From Pseudomonas tolaasii NCPPB 2192 (GTDB taxonomy: Bacteria; Pseudomonadota; Gammaproteobacteria; Pseudomonadales; Pseudomonadaceae), in assembly GCF_002813445.1 (NCBI RefSeq), contig NZ_PHHD01000001.1, forward strand, positions 3,162,001 through 3,226,000: a DNA stretch of 64,000 nucleotides, read 5' to 3'. Shown in pieces: positions 54,759 to 63,200 of this stretch. The position numbers and the translations under genes are program-made. The notes beneath the pieces were generated by a model. The model made no database searches and was not told where the DNA came from. It worked only from the letters and a program-made list of their open reading frames with translations. How positions within the stretch are numbered: the first letter of the stretch is position 1; the number at the start of each line of letters is the position of its first letter.

Positions 54759-54793
54759 CTGTCTTTTTATACAGTGACTGGGATTATATACAG
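54759..54793 (-). promoter_or_regulatory. Two SOS (LexA) boxes
   Basis: CTGT-CTTTTTAT-ACAG (54759-54774) matches the consensus exactly. CTGG-GATTATAT-ACAG (54778-54793) has one mismatch. The boxes are 19 bp apart start to start. Confidence 0.92.
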
Positions 54794-54810
54794 TGGACTG
54801 TACTTGGCAA
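54783..54810 (-). promoter_or_regulatory. Promoter of lexA-sulA
   Basis: Minus strand TTGCCA (54805-54810), 16 bp, TATAAT (54783-54788). The -10 lies inside the second SOS box, so LexA would block polymerase directly. Confidence 0.8.
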
Positions 54811-54952
54811 TCATCCTTTTCAGTCACTCCGCTGGACGGTCATTCGTCACCTCTCCTACAAGGCAGAGACAGCGCTGCCTACAGACCGATACGGATGTGA
54901 TTAAATAGCGATGAAATAGATGACTGCCCAGCCGGAAAACGGACCCGCAGGC

Positions 54953-54981
54953 TTGACAAGACATACTCTGAAACGTATGTT
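54953..54981 (+). promoter_or_regulatory. Promoter of psrA
   Basis: TTGACA (54953-54958), 17 bp, TATGTT (54976-54981). The -10 is inside the first PsrA operator. Confidence 0.75.
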
Positions 54982-54996
54982 TCAAACAAGTGTTTG
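54970..54996 (+). promoter_or_regulatory. PsrA double operator at psrA
   Basis: Two perfect 14-bp palindromes that share one C: GAAAC-GTAT-GTTTC (54970-54983) and CAAAC-AAGT-GTTTG (54983-54996). This fits the published PsrA motif (G/C)AAAC-N2-4-GTTT(G/C). The psrA start is 16 bp downstream. Confidence 0.88.
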
Positions 54997-55011
54997 TCAG
55001 GCGGAGTAGCC

Positions 55012-55719
55012 ATGGCCCAGTCGGAAACCGTTGAACGCATTCTCGATGCTGCCGAGCAGTTGTTCGCGGAAAAAGGATTTGCTGAAACTTCATTGCGCCT
55101 GATCACCAGCAAGGCTGGGGTCAATCTGGCGGCGGTGAACTACCATTTCGGTTCGAAAAAAGCCTTGATCCAGGCGGTGTTCTCACGCTTCCTCGGGCCG
55201 TTCTGCGCCAGTCTCGACCGTGAGCTGGAGCGCCGCCAGACCAAACCCGAACACAAACCAAGCCTGGAAGAGTTGCTGGAAATCCTCGTCGAGCAAGCCC
55301 TGGTGGTGCAACCGCGCAGTGGCAACGACCTGTCGATCTTCATGCGCTTGCTTGGCCTGGCGTTCAGCCAAAGCCAGGGTCACCTGCGTCGTTATCTGGA
55401 AGATATGTACGGCAAGGTTTTCCGTCGTTACATGCTGCTGGTCAACGAAGCCGCGCCACGCATTCCTCCCATCGAGTTGTTCTGGCGCGTGCATTTCATG
55501 CTCGGCGCCGCCGCGTTCAGCATGTCCGGCATCAAAGCGTTGCGCGCCATCGCCGAGACCGATTTCGGCGTGAACACTTCGATTGAGCAGGTGATGCGCC
55601 TGATGGTGCCGTTCCTCGCCGCGGGCATGCGCGCCGAAACCGGCGTGACCGACCAGACCATGGCGGCCGCCCAGTTGCGCCCGCGCAGCAAATCCGTGCC
55701 GGCTGTCGCCAAGGCGTGA
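55012..55719 (+). CDS. psrA: TetR-family regulator PsrA
   Basis: This 235-residue regulator matches what I recall of P. aeruginosa PsrA nearly residue for residue in the N-terminus (MAQSETVERILDAAEQLFAE, then the HTH ITSKAGVNLAAVNYHFGSKKALIQAV). The ligand domain carries SGNDLSIFMRLLGLAFSQSQGHLRRYL. PsrA binds long-chain fatty acids, represses itself and beta-oxidation genes, and activates rpoS in Pseudomonas. The ATG at 55012 has GGAG upstream, and six earlier codons were discarded. It is divergent from lexA. Confidence 0.94.
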   Translation: MAQSETVERILDAAEQLFAEKGFAETSLRLITSKAGVNLAAVNYHFGSKKALIQAVFSRFLGPFCASLDRELERRQTKPEHKPSLEELLEILVEQALVVQPRSGNDLSIFMRLLGLAFSQSQGHLRRYLEDMYGKVFRRYMLLVNEAAPRIPPIELFWRVHFMLGAAAFSMSGIKALRAIAETDFGVNTSIEQVMRLMVPFLAAGMRAETGVTDQTMAAAQLRPRSKSVPAVAKA

Positions 55720-55752
55720 CCGTCCCGGGTGTGCGCGGCCGCTTGCATCCGC

Positions 55753-55758
55753 TAAGCT
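55753..55758 (+). promoter_or_regulatory. Possible -10 of nagZ
   Basis: TAAGCT followed by AGCCGCC. It would start transcription at about 55765-55766, on the ATG of the leader frame. The -35 is poor. Confidence 0.3.
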
Positions 55759-55765
55759 AGCCGCC

Positions 55766-55867
55766 ATGCCGATTTCAGCTATTTATTCACAACCCGCTGC
55801 ACTCACTGCGCCTGTCGCGCAGCATGAGTGCCGCGGGTTGTGTGCGTTCTATAAGGAAGGTTTATGA
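55766..55867 (+). CDS. Possible 33-codon leader peptide overlapping nagZ
   Basis: This short frame encodes MPISAIYSQPAALTAPVAQH, followed by ECRGLCAFYKEGL. Its TGA overlaps the nagZ start (ATGA), so translation of one could pass to the other. There is no Shine-Dalgarno, but a possible -10 puts the transcript start at or next to its ATG, so leaderless translation is conceivable. The long hairpin at 55788-55842 is inside it. Length and coding bias cannot prove it, so it may be only a chance frame. Confidence 0.3.
   Translation: MPISAIYSQPAALTAPVAQHECRGLCAFYKEGL
55788..55842 (+). promoter_or_regulatory. Long symmetrical hairpin in the nagZ leader
   Basis: CACAACCCG..CACTCA..GCGC-loop-GCGC..TGAGTG..CGGGTTGTG: three paired blocks (9, 6 and 4 bp) separated by short internal loops. 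It ends 21 bases before the nagZ start and has no T-tract. Confidence 0.6.
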
Positions 55868-56874
55868 CTGCTGCCCTGCAAGGTTCTTTGATGGTCGACG
55901 TGGCCGGTACCTGGCTCACAGCCGAGGATCGCCACCTGTTGCGCCAACCGGAAGTGGGTGGCCTGATCATTTTTGCACGCAATATCGAGCATCCACGTCA
56001 GGTGCGTGAGTTGAGTGCGGCGATTCGTGCGGTGCGCCCCGACCTGCTGCTGGCCGTCGATCAGGAAGGCGGTCGCGTGCAGCGCCTGCGTCAGGGTTTC
56101 GTGCGCCTGCCAGCCATGCGCGCATTGGCAGATAACCCCAATGCCGAATACCTGGCCGAGCAGTGCGGCTGGATCATGGCCACTGAAGTGCTGGCCGTCG
56201 GCCTCGACCTCAGTTTCGCCCCGGTGCTGGATCTGGACTACCAGCGCAGCGCCGTGGTCGGCACCCGCTCCTTCGAAGGCGACCCCGAGCGCGCCGCAGT
56301 GCTGGCGGGTGCCTTCATCCGTGGCATGAACAGCGCCGGTATGGCGGCCACCGGCAAGCACTTCCCGGGCCACGGTTGGGCCGAGGCGGATTCCCACGTC
56401 GCCATTCCCACTGACGAGCGCAGCCTGGAACAGATTCGCACCCATGACCTGGTGCCTTTCGCACGCCTGAGCCAGCAATTGGCGGCGGTGATGCCTGCCC
56501 ACGTGATTTACCCGCAAGTGGATGCCCAGCCTGCGGGTTTTTCGCGCCGCTGGTTGCAGGACATTCTGCGCGGCGAGTTGCAGTTTGACGGGGTGATTTT
56601 CAGTGACGACTTGTCGATGGCAGGTGCCCATGTGGTCGGCGACGCGGCCAGCCGAATTGAAGCTGCGCTGACGGCGGGGTGCGACATGGGGTTGGTGTGC
56701 AACGATCGCGCAGCGGCGGAGCTGGCATTGAGCGCGGCGCAGCGGATGAAGGTTACGCCGTCGGCGCGGATTGCGCGGATGAGGGGGCAGGCGATTGCGT
56801 CCACGGACTACAAACAGAACCCACGGTGGTTGGCGGCGCTGACGGCGTTGCGGGATGCTCAGTTGATCGACTGA
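55864..56874 (+). CDS. nagZ: Beta-N-acetylhexosaminidase NagZ
   Basis: This 336-residue glycoside hydrolase family 3 enzyme removes GlcNAc from anhydro-muropeptides in cytoplasmic cell-wall recycling, which feeds the AmpR/AmpC signal. The family motif GKHFPGHGWAEADSHVAIP lies at about 163-181, containing the catalytic His of the DSH triad. The nucleophile Asp is in FDGVIFSDDLSMAGA (near 246). LLAVDQEGGRVQRLRQGF (about 60-77) is also characteristic. TAAGGAAGG precedes the ATG. Confidence 0.94.
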   Translation: MTAALQGSLMVDVAGTWLTAEDRHLLRQPEVGGLIIFARNIEHPRQVRELSAAIRAVRPDLLLAVDQEGGRVQRLRQGFVRLPAMRALADNPNAEYLAEQCGWIMATEVLAVGLDLSFAPVLDLDYQRSAVVGTRSFEGDPERAAVLAGAFIRGMNSAGMAATGKHFPGHGWAEADSHVAIPTDERSLEQIRTHDLVPFARLSQQLAAVMPAHVIYPQVDAQPAGFSRRWLQDILRGELQFDGVIFSDDLSMAGAHVVGDAASRIEAALTAGCDMGLVCNDRAAAELALSAAQRMKVTPSARIARMRGQAIASTDYKQNPRWLAALTALRDAQLID

Positions 56875-56887
56875 AGACCGGGTTGCG

Positions 56888-56965
56888 GCCATCGCAGGCG
56901 AGCCAGCTCCCACACTTGAATGTGTTCACAAATCAACATGTGGGAGCTGGCTTGCCTGCGATGGC
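56888..56965. repeat. REP doublet, inverted orientation
   Basis: GCCATCGCAGGCGAGCCAGC, about 31 bp, then GTGGGAGCTGGCTTGCCTGC and GATGGC. It lies between convergent genes, with the same outside-in orientation as 14120. Confidence 0.85.
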
Positions 56966-56975
56966 GGTCTGACCG

Positions 56976-59666
56976 TCAGCGCTTCTCTTGCTTATTGGGC
57001 AACGGCGCAAACAGCGCCTCGATATCCTCGTTGCCCAACTGCCAATCCCCCGTCGTACGCCCATCCAACACGCCCGCCGCCAAGTCGGACTTTTCCTTCT
57101 GCAGGTGCTGGATTTTCTCCTCGACCGTGCCCCGGGCAATCATCTTGTAGACAAACACCGGCTTCTCCTGGCCAATACGATAAGCCCGGTCGGTGGCCTG
57201 GTTTTCCGTGGCCGGGTTCCACCAGGGGTCGTAGTGGATCACCGTGTCAGCCTCGGTCAGGTTCAATCCGACGCCACCGGCCTTCAAACTGATCAGAAAA
57301 ATCTGCAGCTTGCCGCTCTGGAAATCCTTCACCGGGGTGCGCCGGTCGCGGGTCTGGCCGGTCAACAAGGCGTAGGCGACGCCGCGTTTTTTCAGCTCGA
57401 TTTCAATCAGGCTCAGCATCGAGGTGAACTGGGAAAACAGCAAAATCCGCCGACCTTCCGCGAACAGCTCTTCCAGCATTTCCATCAGGCTGTCGAGCTT
57501 GCCCGAGCTGCTGCCACGGGCGGGCAGGGTGGCGTCGTTGACCAGGCGCAAATCGCAGCACACCTGGCGCAGTTTCAGCAGCGCTTCAAGAATGATGATC
57601 TGGCTGCGCGCCACGCCTTTGCGGGTGATTTCGTCGCGTACTTTTTTGTCCATGGCCAGGCGCATGGTTTCGTACACATCGCGCTGAGCTTCGTTGAGGT
57701 CAACCCAATGGATAATTTCGGTCTTGGGCGGCAGCTCGGTGGCCACCTGTTCCTTGGTGCGGCGCAGCAGGAAGGGTTTTATCCGACCGTTGAGGTGTTG
57801 CAATCGCACATCGCTGGCGCGCTTTTCGATGGGCACGCGGTAGTCCCGGTTGAAGCTTTTAACGTCACCCAGCCAGCCCGGCAGCAGAAAGTGGAACAGC
57901 GACCACAGCTCCCCAAGATGATTTTCCAGCGGTGTGCCGCTCAGGCACAGACGTTGACGAGCATTCAGCTCACGCGCAGCCTGTGCCGCTTTGCTGGACG
58001 GGTTCTTGATGTACTGGGCCTCGTCGAGAATCAGTACATGCAAGGGCAGGGCGGCAAGCTGTTCGATGTCCTTGGGCAGTAACGCGTAGGTGGTCAACAG
58101 CAGGTCGTAGTTCTGCAGATTCGGGAAATGTTTCTTGCGCGTTGCGCCGTACAGCGCCAGCACCTTGAGTTGCGGCGTGAAGTGCGCCGCCTCATCGAGC
58201 CAGTTGGGGATCAGGCTGGTGGGCATTACGACCATGCAGGGTCGATCCAGGCGCCCGGCTGTTTTCTCGCTGAGAATATGCGCCAGGGTCTGTAGCGTTT
58301 TGCCCAGGCCCATGTCATCCGCAAGTATGCCGCCGACGTCCAGTTGGCGCAGCGACTGCATCCAGCTCAAGCCTTCCAGCTGGTAGGGGCGCAACGTCGC
58401 GTTCAAGCCTTCAGGCGCTACGCAGGTGAAATCCTTGATGTCCCGCAGGCGCTGGGCAAAGTTGCGGATCTTCTCGCCGCCTTCCCATTGCAGCGGCAGG
58501 TCTTCCAGCGGGTTCAGGCGAATCGCATCGGCCTTGGCCAGGCGCAGCGCAGTGGCGCCGGTTTCCTGCAGGTAAAACTCGCCGAGGGTGGCCAGAACAG
58601 GTTTAAGCCGGCCGTAGGGCAACGCCACTTGGATCGGGCCGTGGCCATTGGGCAGGCCCGGAATATTCACCAGGATCAGCTCATGATCCCGACGCCGCGC
58701 GAGCTTTTCGGGGTTGAGAATCTCGGTATGGGAGCGCATCAGGTTCAACAGGATCGGCAGCAGGCTCAGGCGCTGGCCGTTGACGATAATTCCCAGCTCC
58801 AGATCGAACCAGTCACGCTCCGGGCCTTCATCGACGGTGGCGTACCAGTCATCGACGGCGCTCAGGTCAAAGCCGAAATCATCATCGATCAGCAACTCCC
58901 AGCCCTCGGCACGCAACGTCGGGGTGGCATTGAGGGTGAACGTCAGCCAGGCGCTGTCATTGACCATCTCGAACAGCTCGCCGGCACTTTCGGGCAGCGC
59001 CTTGCTCTGGCGGGTGGCGATCTTGAAACCCAGCAACCGCAGTTGCTCGCGATAGCGTTGTTCTACCTCGGGATGACGCTTGATGCGCAGGCTGCGGGTT
59101 TCCTGACGCACGATGATGTCGGCATTTTTCTGGCCGCTGACATAGTTGCCCAGGTAATTGAACGACAGCGCCGCGCGGTGCTGGATATAGAGCTGCATCT
59201 TGCCGTTGCGCGGCTCGAACGCGCTGAACTCGACGCTGGCCATCCACAGGCGCGGCACGGGCAGCACGTCCTCCATCAGCACTTGCGGCAGTACCACACG
59301 GTTATCCAGCACGGCCTGGAGCTTTTCCAGCAGCTCGGCATCCTGGGCAGCGGCCGGGTAGGCCAGGGTTTCCTGAACCTTGAGCAGCACCGCCGCAATG
59401 TGTTTGCAGTTGGTGTGCACCGGGCAGGTACAGCGGCTGTCCACCAGAATCAGCGTGCCCTTGGCTGACTCGCGCAACGAGATGGTTTGCCGATAGACGT
59501 TGCCGCCCGAACCTTCGCAACTGGCGATGATGGTGCTGTCACCGGACTCGACGATGCGCACGCGGTTTTCCAGGGCGTAACGCCGCCCGCGCTCAAGGCT
59601 TTGCTCTTTGAAGCGGTTGGCCCACGAGGGGGCCAGGGGTTTGGTCAACGGCGACGTCAGGGGCAT
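56976..59666 (-). CDS. SWIM zinc-finger SNF2-family helicase
   Basis: This 896-residue protein has an N-terminal SWIM finger (C79-x-C81-x5-C87-x-H89 in DSRCTCPVHTNCKH) that probably binds DNA or protein. A central domain of unknown function spans about 100-420. The SNF2-type helicase core has ILADDMGLGKTLQTLAHIL (motif I, about 455), LILDEAQYIKNPSSKAAQAA (motif II) and LRQVCCDLRLV. The C-terminal motifs are RILLFSQFTSMLSLIE, FLISLKAGGVGLNLTEAD and DRAYRIGQEKPVFVYKMIARGTVEEKI. It is presumably a DNA translocase that remodels protein-DNA complexes. It lies 9 bp downstream of nothing on its strand but just upstream of the csiV stop region's unit, and may be co-transcribed with mfd and csiV. Confidence 0.88.
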   Translation of the reverse strand: MPLTSPLTKPLAPSWANRFKEQSLERGRRYALENRVRIVESGDSTIIASCEGSGGNVYRQTISLRESAKGTLILVDSRCTCPVHTNCKHIAAVLLKVQETLAYPAAAQDAELLEKLQAVLDNRVVLPQVLMEDVLPVPRLWMASVEFSAFEPRNGKMQLYIQHRAALSFNYLGNYVSGQKNADIIVRQETRSLRIKRHPEVEQRYREQLRLLGFKIATRQSKALPESAGELFEMVNDSAWLTFTLNATPTLRAEGWELLIDDDFGFDLSAVDDWYATVDEGPERDWFDLELGIIVNGQRLSLLPILLNLMRSHTEILNPEKLARRRDHELILVNIPGLPNGHGPIQVALPYGRLKPVLATLGEFYLQETGATALRLAKADAIRLNPLEDLPLQWEGGEKIRNFAQRLRDIKDFTCVAPEGLNATLRPYQLEGLSWMQSLRQLDVGGILADDMGLGKTLQTLAHILSEKTAGRLDRPCMVVMPTSLIPNWLDEAAHFTPQLKVLALYGATRKKHFPNLQNYDLLLTTYALLPKDIEQLAALPLHVLILDEAQYIKNPSSKAAQAARELNARQRLCLSGTPLENHLGELWSLFHFLLPGWLGDVKSFNRDYRVPIEKRASDVRLQHLNGRIKPFLLRRTKEQVATELPPKTEIIHWVDLNEAQRDVYETMRLAMDKKVRDEITRKGVARSQIIILEALLKLRQVCCDLRLVNDATLPARGSSSGKLDSLMEMLEELFAEGRRILLFSQFTSMLSLIEIELKKRGVAYALLTGQTRDRRTPVKDFQSGKLQIFLISLKAGGVGLNLTEADTVIHYDPWWNPATENQATDRAYRIGQEKPVFVYKMIARGTVEEKIQHLQKEKSDLAAGVLDGRTTGDWQLGNEDIEALFAPLPNKQEKR

Positions 59667-59675
59667 GGCGCTGGA

Positions 59676-60242
59676 TCAGTCCTGAATGTCGGGCGGTGGA
59701 GCGCTGGGTGGCTTGGCGGTCAGCGAAGTGATCTTGATCAGCAACGCGAGGTGGCCGCCGTCCAGGTAATTGAGCTGGTTGTTCTTGGTGCGCACGTCGG
59801 TCTGGTTCAGGTGCTCGCTGGCCACCACGCTGCCGTTGCTGTCGAACTGGTTGATCCAGAAGTCAGCGTCGATGTCGGTGAAGCGGCCCAATTGCAGGTT
59901 CAACACGCCTTCGATGGGGAACTGGCCGAATTGCTCCTGTCCGTCCGTGATGGCGATTTTCACCGGCTGCTCGCCCAGGTTTTGCTCCCAGGCCTTGTGC
60001 GCCAGCACCGTGTAGCTGTTGTCGGCGCGCAGCTTGTCGACGATGTTGGACAGGCGCGGCGGGCTCAGTTTGTCGCCCAGACGTTGAGCTCCCGCATCCC
60101 AGTTTTCCGGCGCGGGCCGGCTGTTGATCACCGGCTCCGCATTCTGGCGTACCAGGATCATTTCCACCTGGTACGGGCTGTCGGCGAACGCCGCAGGTGC
60201 CACGACCACCAACAACAAGCTCAGAGTGCGGAACAGGCGCAT
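59676..60242 (-). CDS. csiV: CsiV family periplasmic protein
   Basis: This 188-residue protein has a signal peptide (residues 1-20, ending APAAFA) and a body opening DSPYQVEMILVRQNAEPVINSRPAPENWD. It matches the CsiV family (cell shape inhibitor/PA3003 type), a periplasmic peptidoglycan-linked protein in the enterobacterial-Pseudomonas literature. The ATG at 60242 has AAGGA upstream; a TTG frame to 60257 overlaps the mfd stop. The start lies 11 bp after mfd, so it is part of the same transcript. The assignment to CsiV is from its opening motif and neighbourhood. Confidence 0.75.
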   Translation of the reverse strand: MRLFRTLSLLLVVVAPAAFADSPYQVEMILVRQNAEPVINSRPAPENWDAGAQRLGDKLSPPRLSNIVDKLRADNSYTVLAHKAWEQNLGEQPVKIAITDGQEQFGQFPIEGVLNLQLGRFTDIDADFWINQFDSNGSVVASEHLNQTDVRTKNNQLNYLDGGHLALLIKITSLTAKPPSAPPPDIQD

Positions 60243-60253
60243 GGGGGCGTCCT

Positions 60254-63200
60254 TCAAGCGGATTTCGGGATGAGGCGCTCAAACAGCGCCTCCAGGGTAT
60301 TAAAGCGTTCTTCGGCACGTTCCATCGGCACCATGAATTTGAACAGCGTAGCCCCTTCAAACTTATAGCGGTTGGGCTGGCCCTGAATCAGCTTGATCAG
60401 TACCAGAGGGTCCACCGGCGTTTGCGCTTCGAACTCAATGCGCCCGCCCTGCGGCCCGGCGTCGACCTTCTTGATACCCAGCTGCTCGGCCTGCAATTTA
60501 AGCAGGGTCAGGCGCACCAGGTTTTTGGTCGGTTCCGGCAACAGGCCGAAGCGGTCGATCATTTCCACCTGCAAGTCTTTCAAGCCTTCTTCGTCGGTGG
60601 CCGAGGCGATGCGCTTGTACAGGATCAGCCGCGCGTGCACGTCGGGCAGGTAGTCTTCGGGAATCAGCGCCGGCAAACGCAGGTTGATTTCCGGGCCACC
60701 GCCCAGCGGCTGGTCGAGGTTCGGTTGCTCGCCTTTGCGGATGGCTTTCACCGCGCGCTCAAGCATCTCCATATAAAGGGTGAAACCGACCGCCTGGATT
60801 TGCCCGCTCTGGCCGTCGCCCAGCAACTCCCCGGCGCCACGGATTTCCAGGTCGTTGGTGGCCAATACAAATCCGGCACCGAGGTCCTGGGTGTTGGCGA
60901 TGGCTTCCAGGCGTTTCTCGGCGTCGCCGGTGATTTGCTGACGCGGCGGCGTGAGCAGGTAGGCGTAGGCCTGGTGGTGACTGCGGCCAACCCGGCCACG
61001 CAGCTGGTGCAACTGGGCCAGGCCGAATTTGTCGGCGCGCTCGATGATGATGGTGTTGGCGCTCGGCACGTCGATGCCGGTTTCGATGATGGTCGAGGCA
61101 ATCAGCACGTTGAAACGCTTGTGATAGAAGTCGCTCATCACCTGTTCGAGTTCGCGCTCGCGCATTTGCCCATGACCGATGGCGATACGCGCCTCCGGCA
61201 CCAGCTCGGCGAGGTCAGCGGCACATTTTTCGATGGTTTTCACGTCGTTGTGCAGGTAGTACACCTGCCCGCCGCGCAGCAATTCGCGCAGCAGCGCTTC
61301 CTTGACCGTGCTTTTGTTCTGCTCCATCACGAAGGTGCGCACCGACAGGCGGCGTGCGGGCGGCGTGGCAATGATCGACAGGTCGCGCATGCCCGACACC
61401 GCCATGTTCAGCGTGCGCGGAATCGGCGTGGCGGTCAGGGTGAGGATGTCGACTTCGCTGCGCAAGGCCTTGAGCTGTTCTTTCTGGCGCACGCCGAAAC
61501 GGTGTTCTTCGTCGATGATCACCAGGCCCAGGTTCTTGATCTTCACGTCATCGGACAGCAGCTTGTGCGTGCCGATCACGATGTCGATCTTGCCTTCGGC
61601 CAAGTCGGCGACGGCGGCGTTCACTTCCTTGGCGGACTTGAAGCGGCTCATCACTTCCACGGTCACCGGCCAGTCGGCAAAGCGGTCGCGGAAGCTGTTG
61701 TAATGCTGCTGGGCGAGCAGGGTGGTGGGCACCAGAATCGCCACTTGCTTGCCACCGTGTACCGCGATGAAGGCGGCGCGCATGGCCACCTCGGTCTTGC
61801 CGAAGCCCACGTCGCCGCACACCAGGCGGTCCATCGGCTTGGGCGCGAGCATGTCGGCGCGCACCGCTTCGATGGTGGTTTGCTGATCCGGGGTTTCTTC
61901 GAAGGCGAAACCGGCGCTGAAGGTGGCGTAATCGGCTTTCGGGTCGGCGAACGCGTAGCCCTCGCGCGCAGCGCGGCGGGCATAGATGTCGAGCAACTCG
62001 GCGGCCACGTCGCGCACCTGTTCGGCGGCTTTGCGCTTGGCTTTCTGCCAGGTTTCGGAGCCCAGGCGGTGCAACGGCGCCAGGGCGTCGTCGCTGCCGG
62101 TGTAGCGCGCGATCAAGTGCAGGTTGGCCACCGGCACGTAGAGCTTGGCGCCCTCGGCGTATTCCATGGTGAGGAATTCGGCGGCCTGGTTATCGATCTC
62201 CAGGGTTTGCAGACCGAGGTAGCGGCCCACGCCGTGGTCGATATGCACCACCGGCGCGCCTTCGCGCAGCTCGGTGAGGTTCTTGATCACTGCGTCGTTG
62301 TTGGCATCGGCACGTTTTTCACGGCGCCGGCGCTGCATCACGCGCTGGCCGAACAGCGGGCTCTCGGCAATCAGTGCCAGAGCCGGGTCGTCCAGCAGCA
62401 GGCCTTCATCCAGTGGCGCGATGGTGATCGCCAGGCGGTCCTTGCTCGCGACAAAATCCGGCCAGCTGTCGACGGTTTTCGGGCGCAGCTTCAGGCGTTC
62501 CAGCAGTTCCAGCAGCACTTCACGGCGGCCGGCGGATTCGGCGGTGAACAGCACACGGCCGGGGAAGTCGCCGAGGAAATTCGACAGCGCTTCCAGTGGC
62601 TGGTTGGCCTTGGCCTGAATCGCCAGGTCCGGCAGCGTTTGCGCGGGAAAGCGCTCGCGCCCGGCACCGCTTTCCACGTCCTGCTGGCTGGCGACCACAC
62701 GCGGCCAGCTTTTGAGGCGCGCAAAGCAGTCTTCCACCGGCAGGAACAGCTCGGCGGGCGGCAACAAAGGACGGGACGGATCGACGCGGCGCTCTTCATA
62801 GCGGTTGCGCACGTCGTTCCAGAAGTTTTCCGCCGCCTGCTCAATGCCCGGCAGCGAGAACACCTGGGTGTCCTGGGGCAGGTAATCGAACAGCGTGGAC
62901 GTTTCATCAAAGAACAGCGGCAAGTAGTACTCGATACCGGCCGGTGTAATCCCGCTGCTTAAATCCTGAAAGATCGGGCAGCGGCGGAAGTCCACGTCAA
63001 AGCGTTCACGAAAGCGCGCCTTGAAGCGCGTGACGGCGTCTTTTTGCAGCGGGAACTCGCGCGCGGGCAACAGCTTGACCGACTCCACTTTATCGATGGA
63101 GCGCTGGTTCTCCGGGTCGAAGGTGCGCAGTGTTTCAATTTCGTCATCGAACAGGTCGATGCGGTAGGGCAATTTACTGCCCATCGGGAACAGGTCGATC

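Noticed and set aside
60197..62962. 921-residue plus-strand frame opposite mfd
   Set aside because: Shadow of mfd; the repeated HRRV/QAF-type composition is not protein-like.
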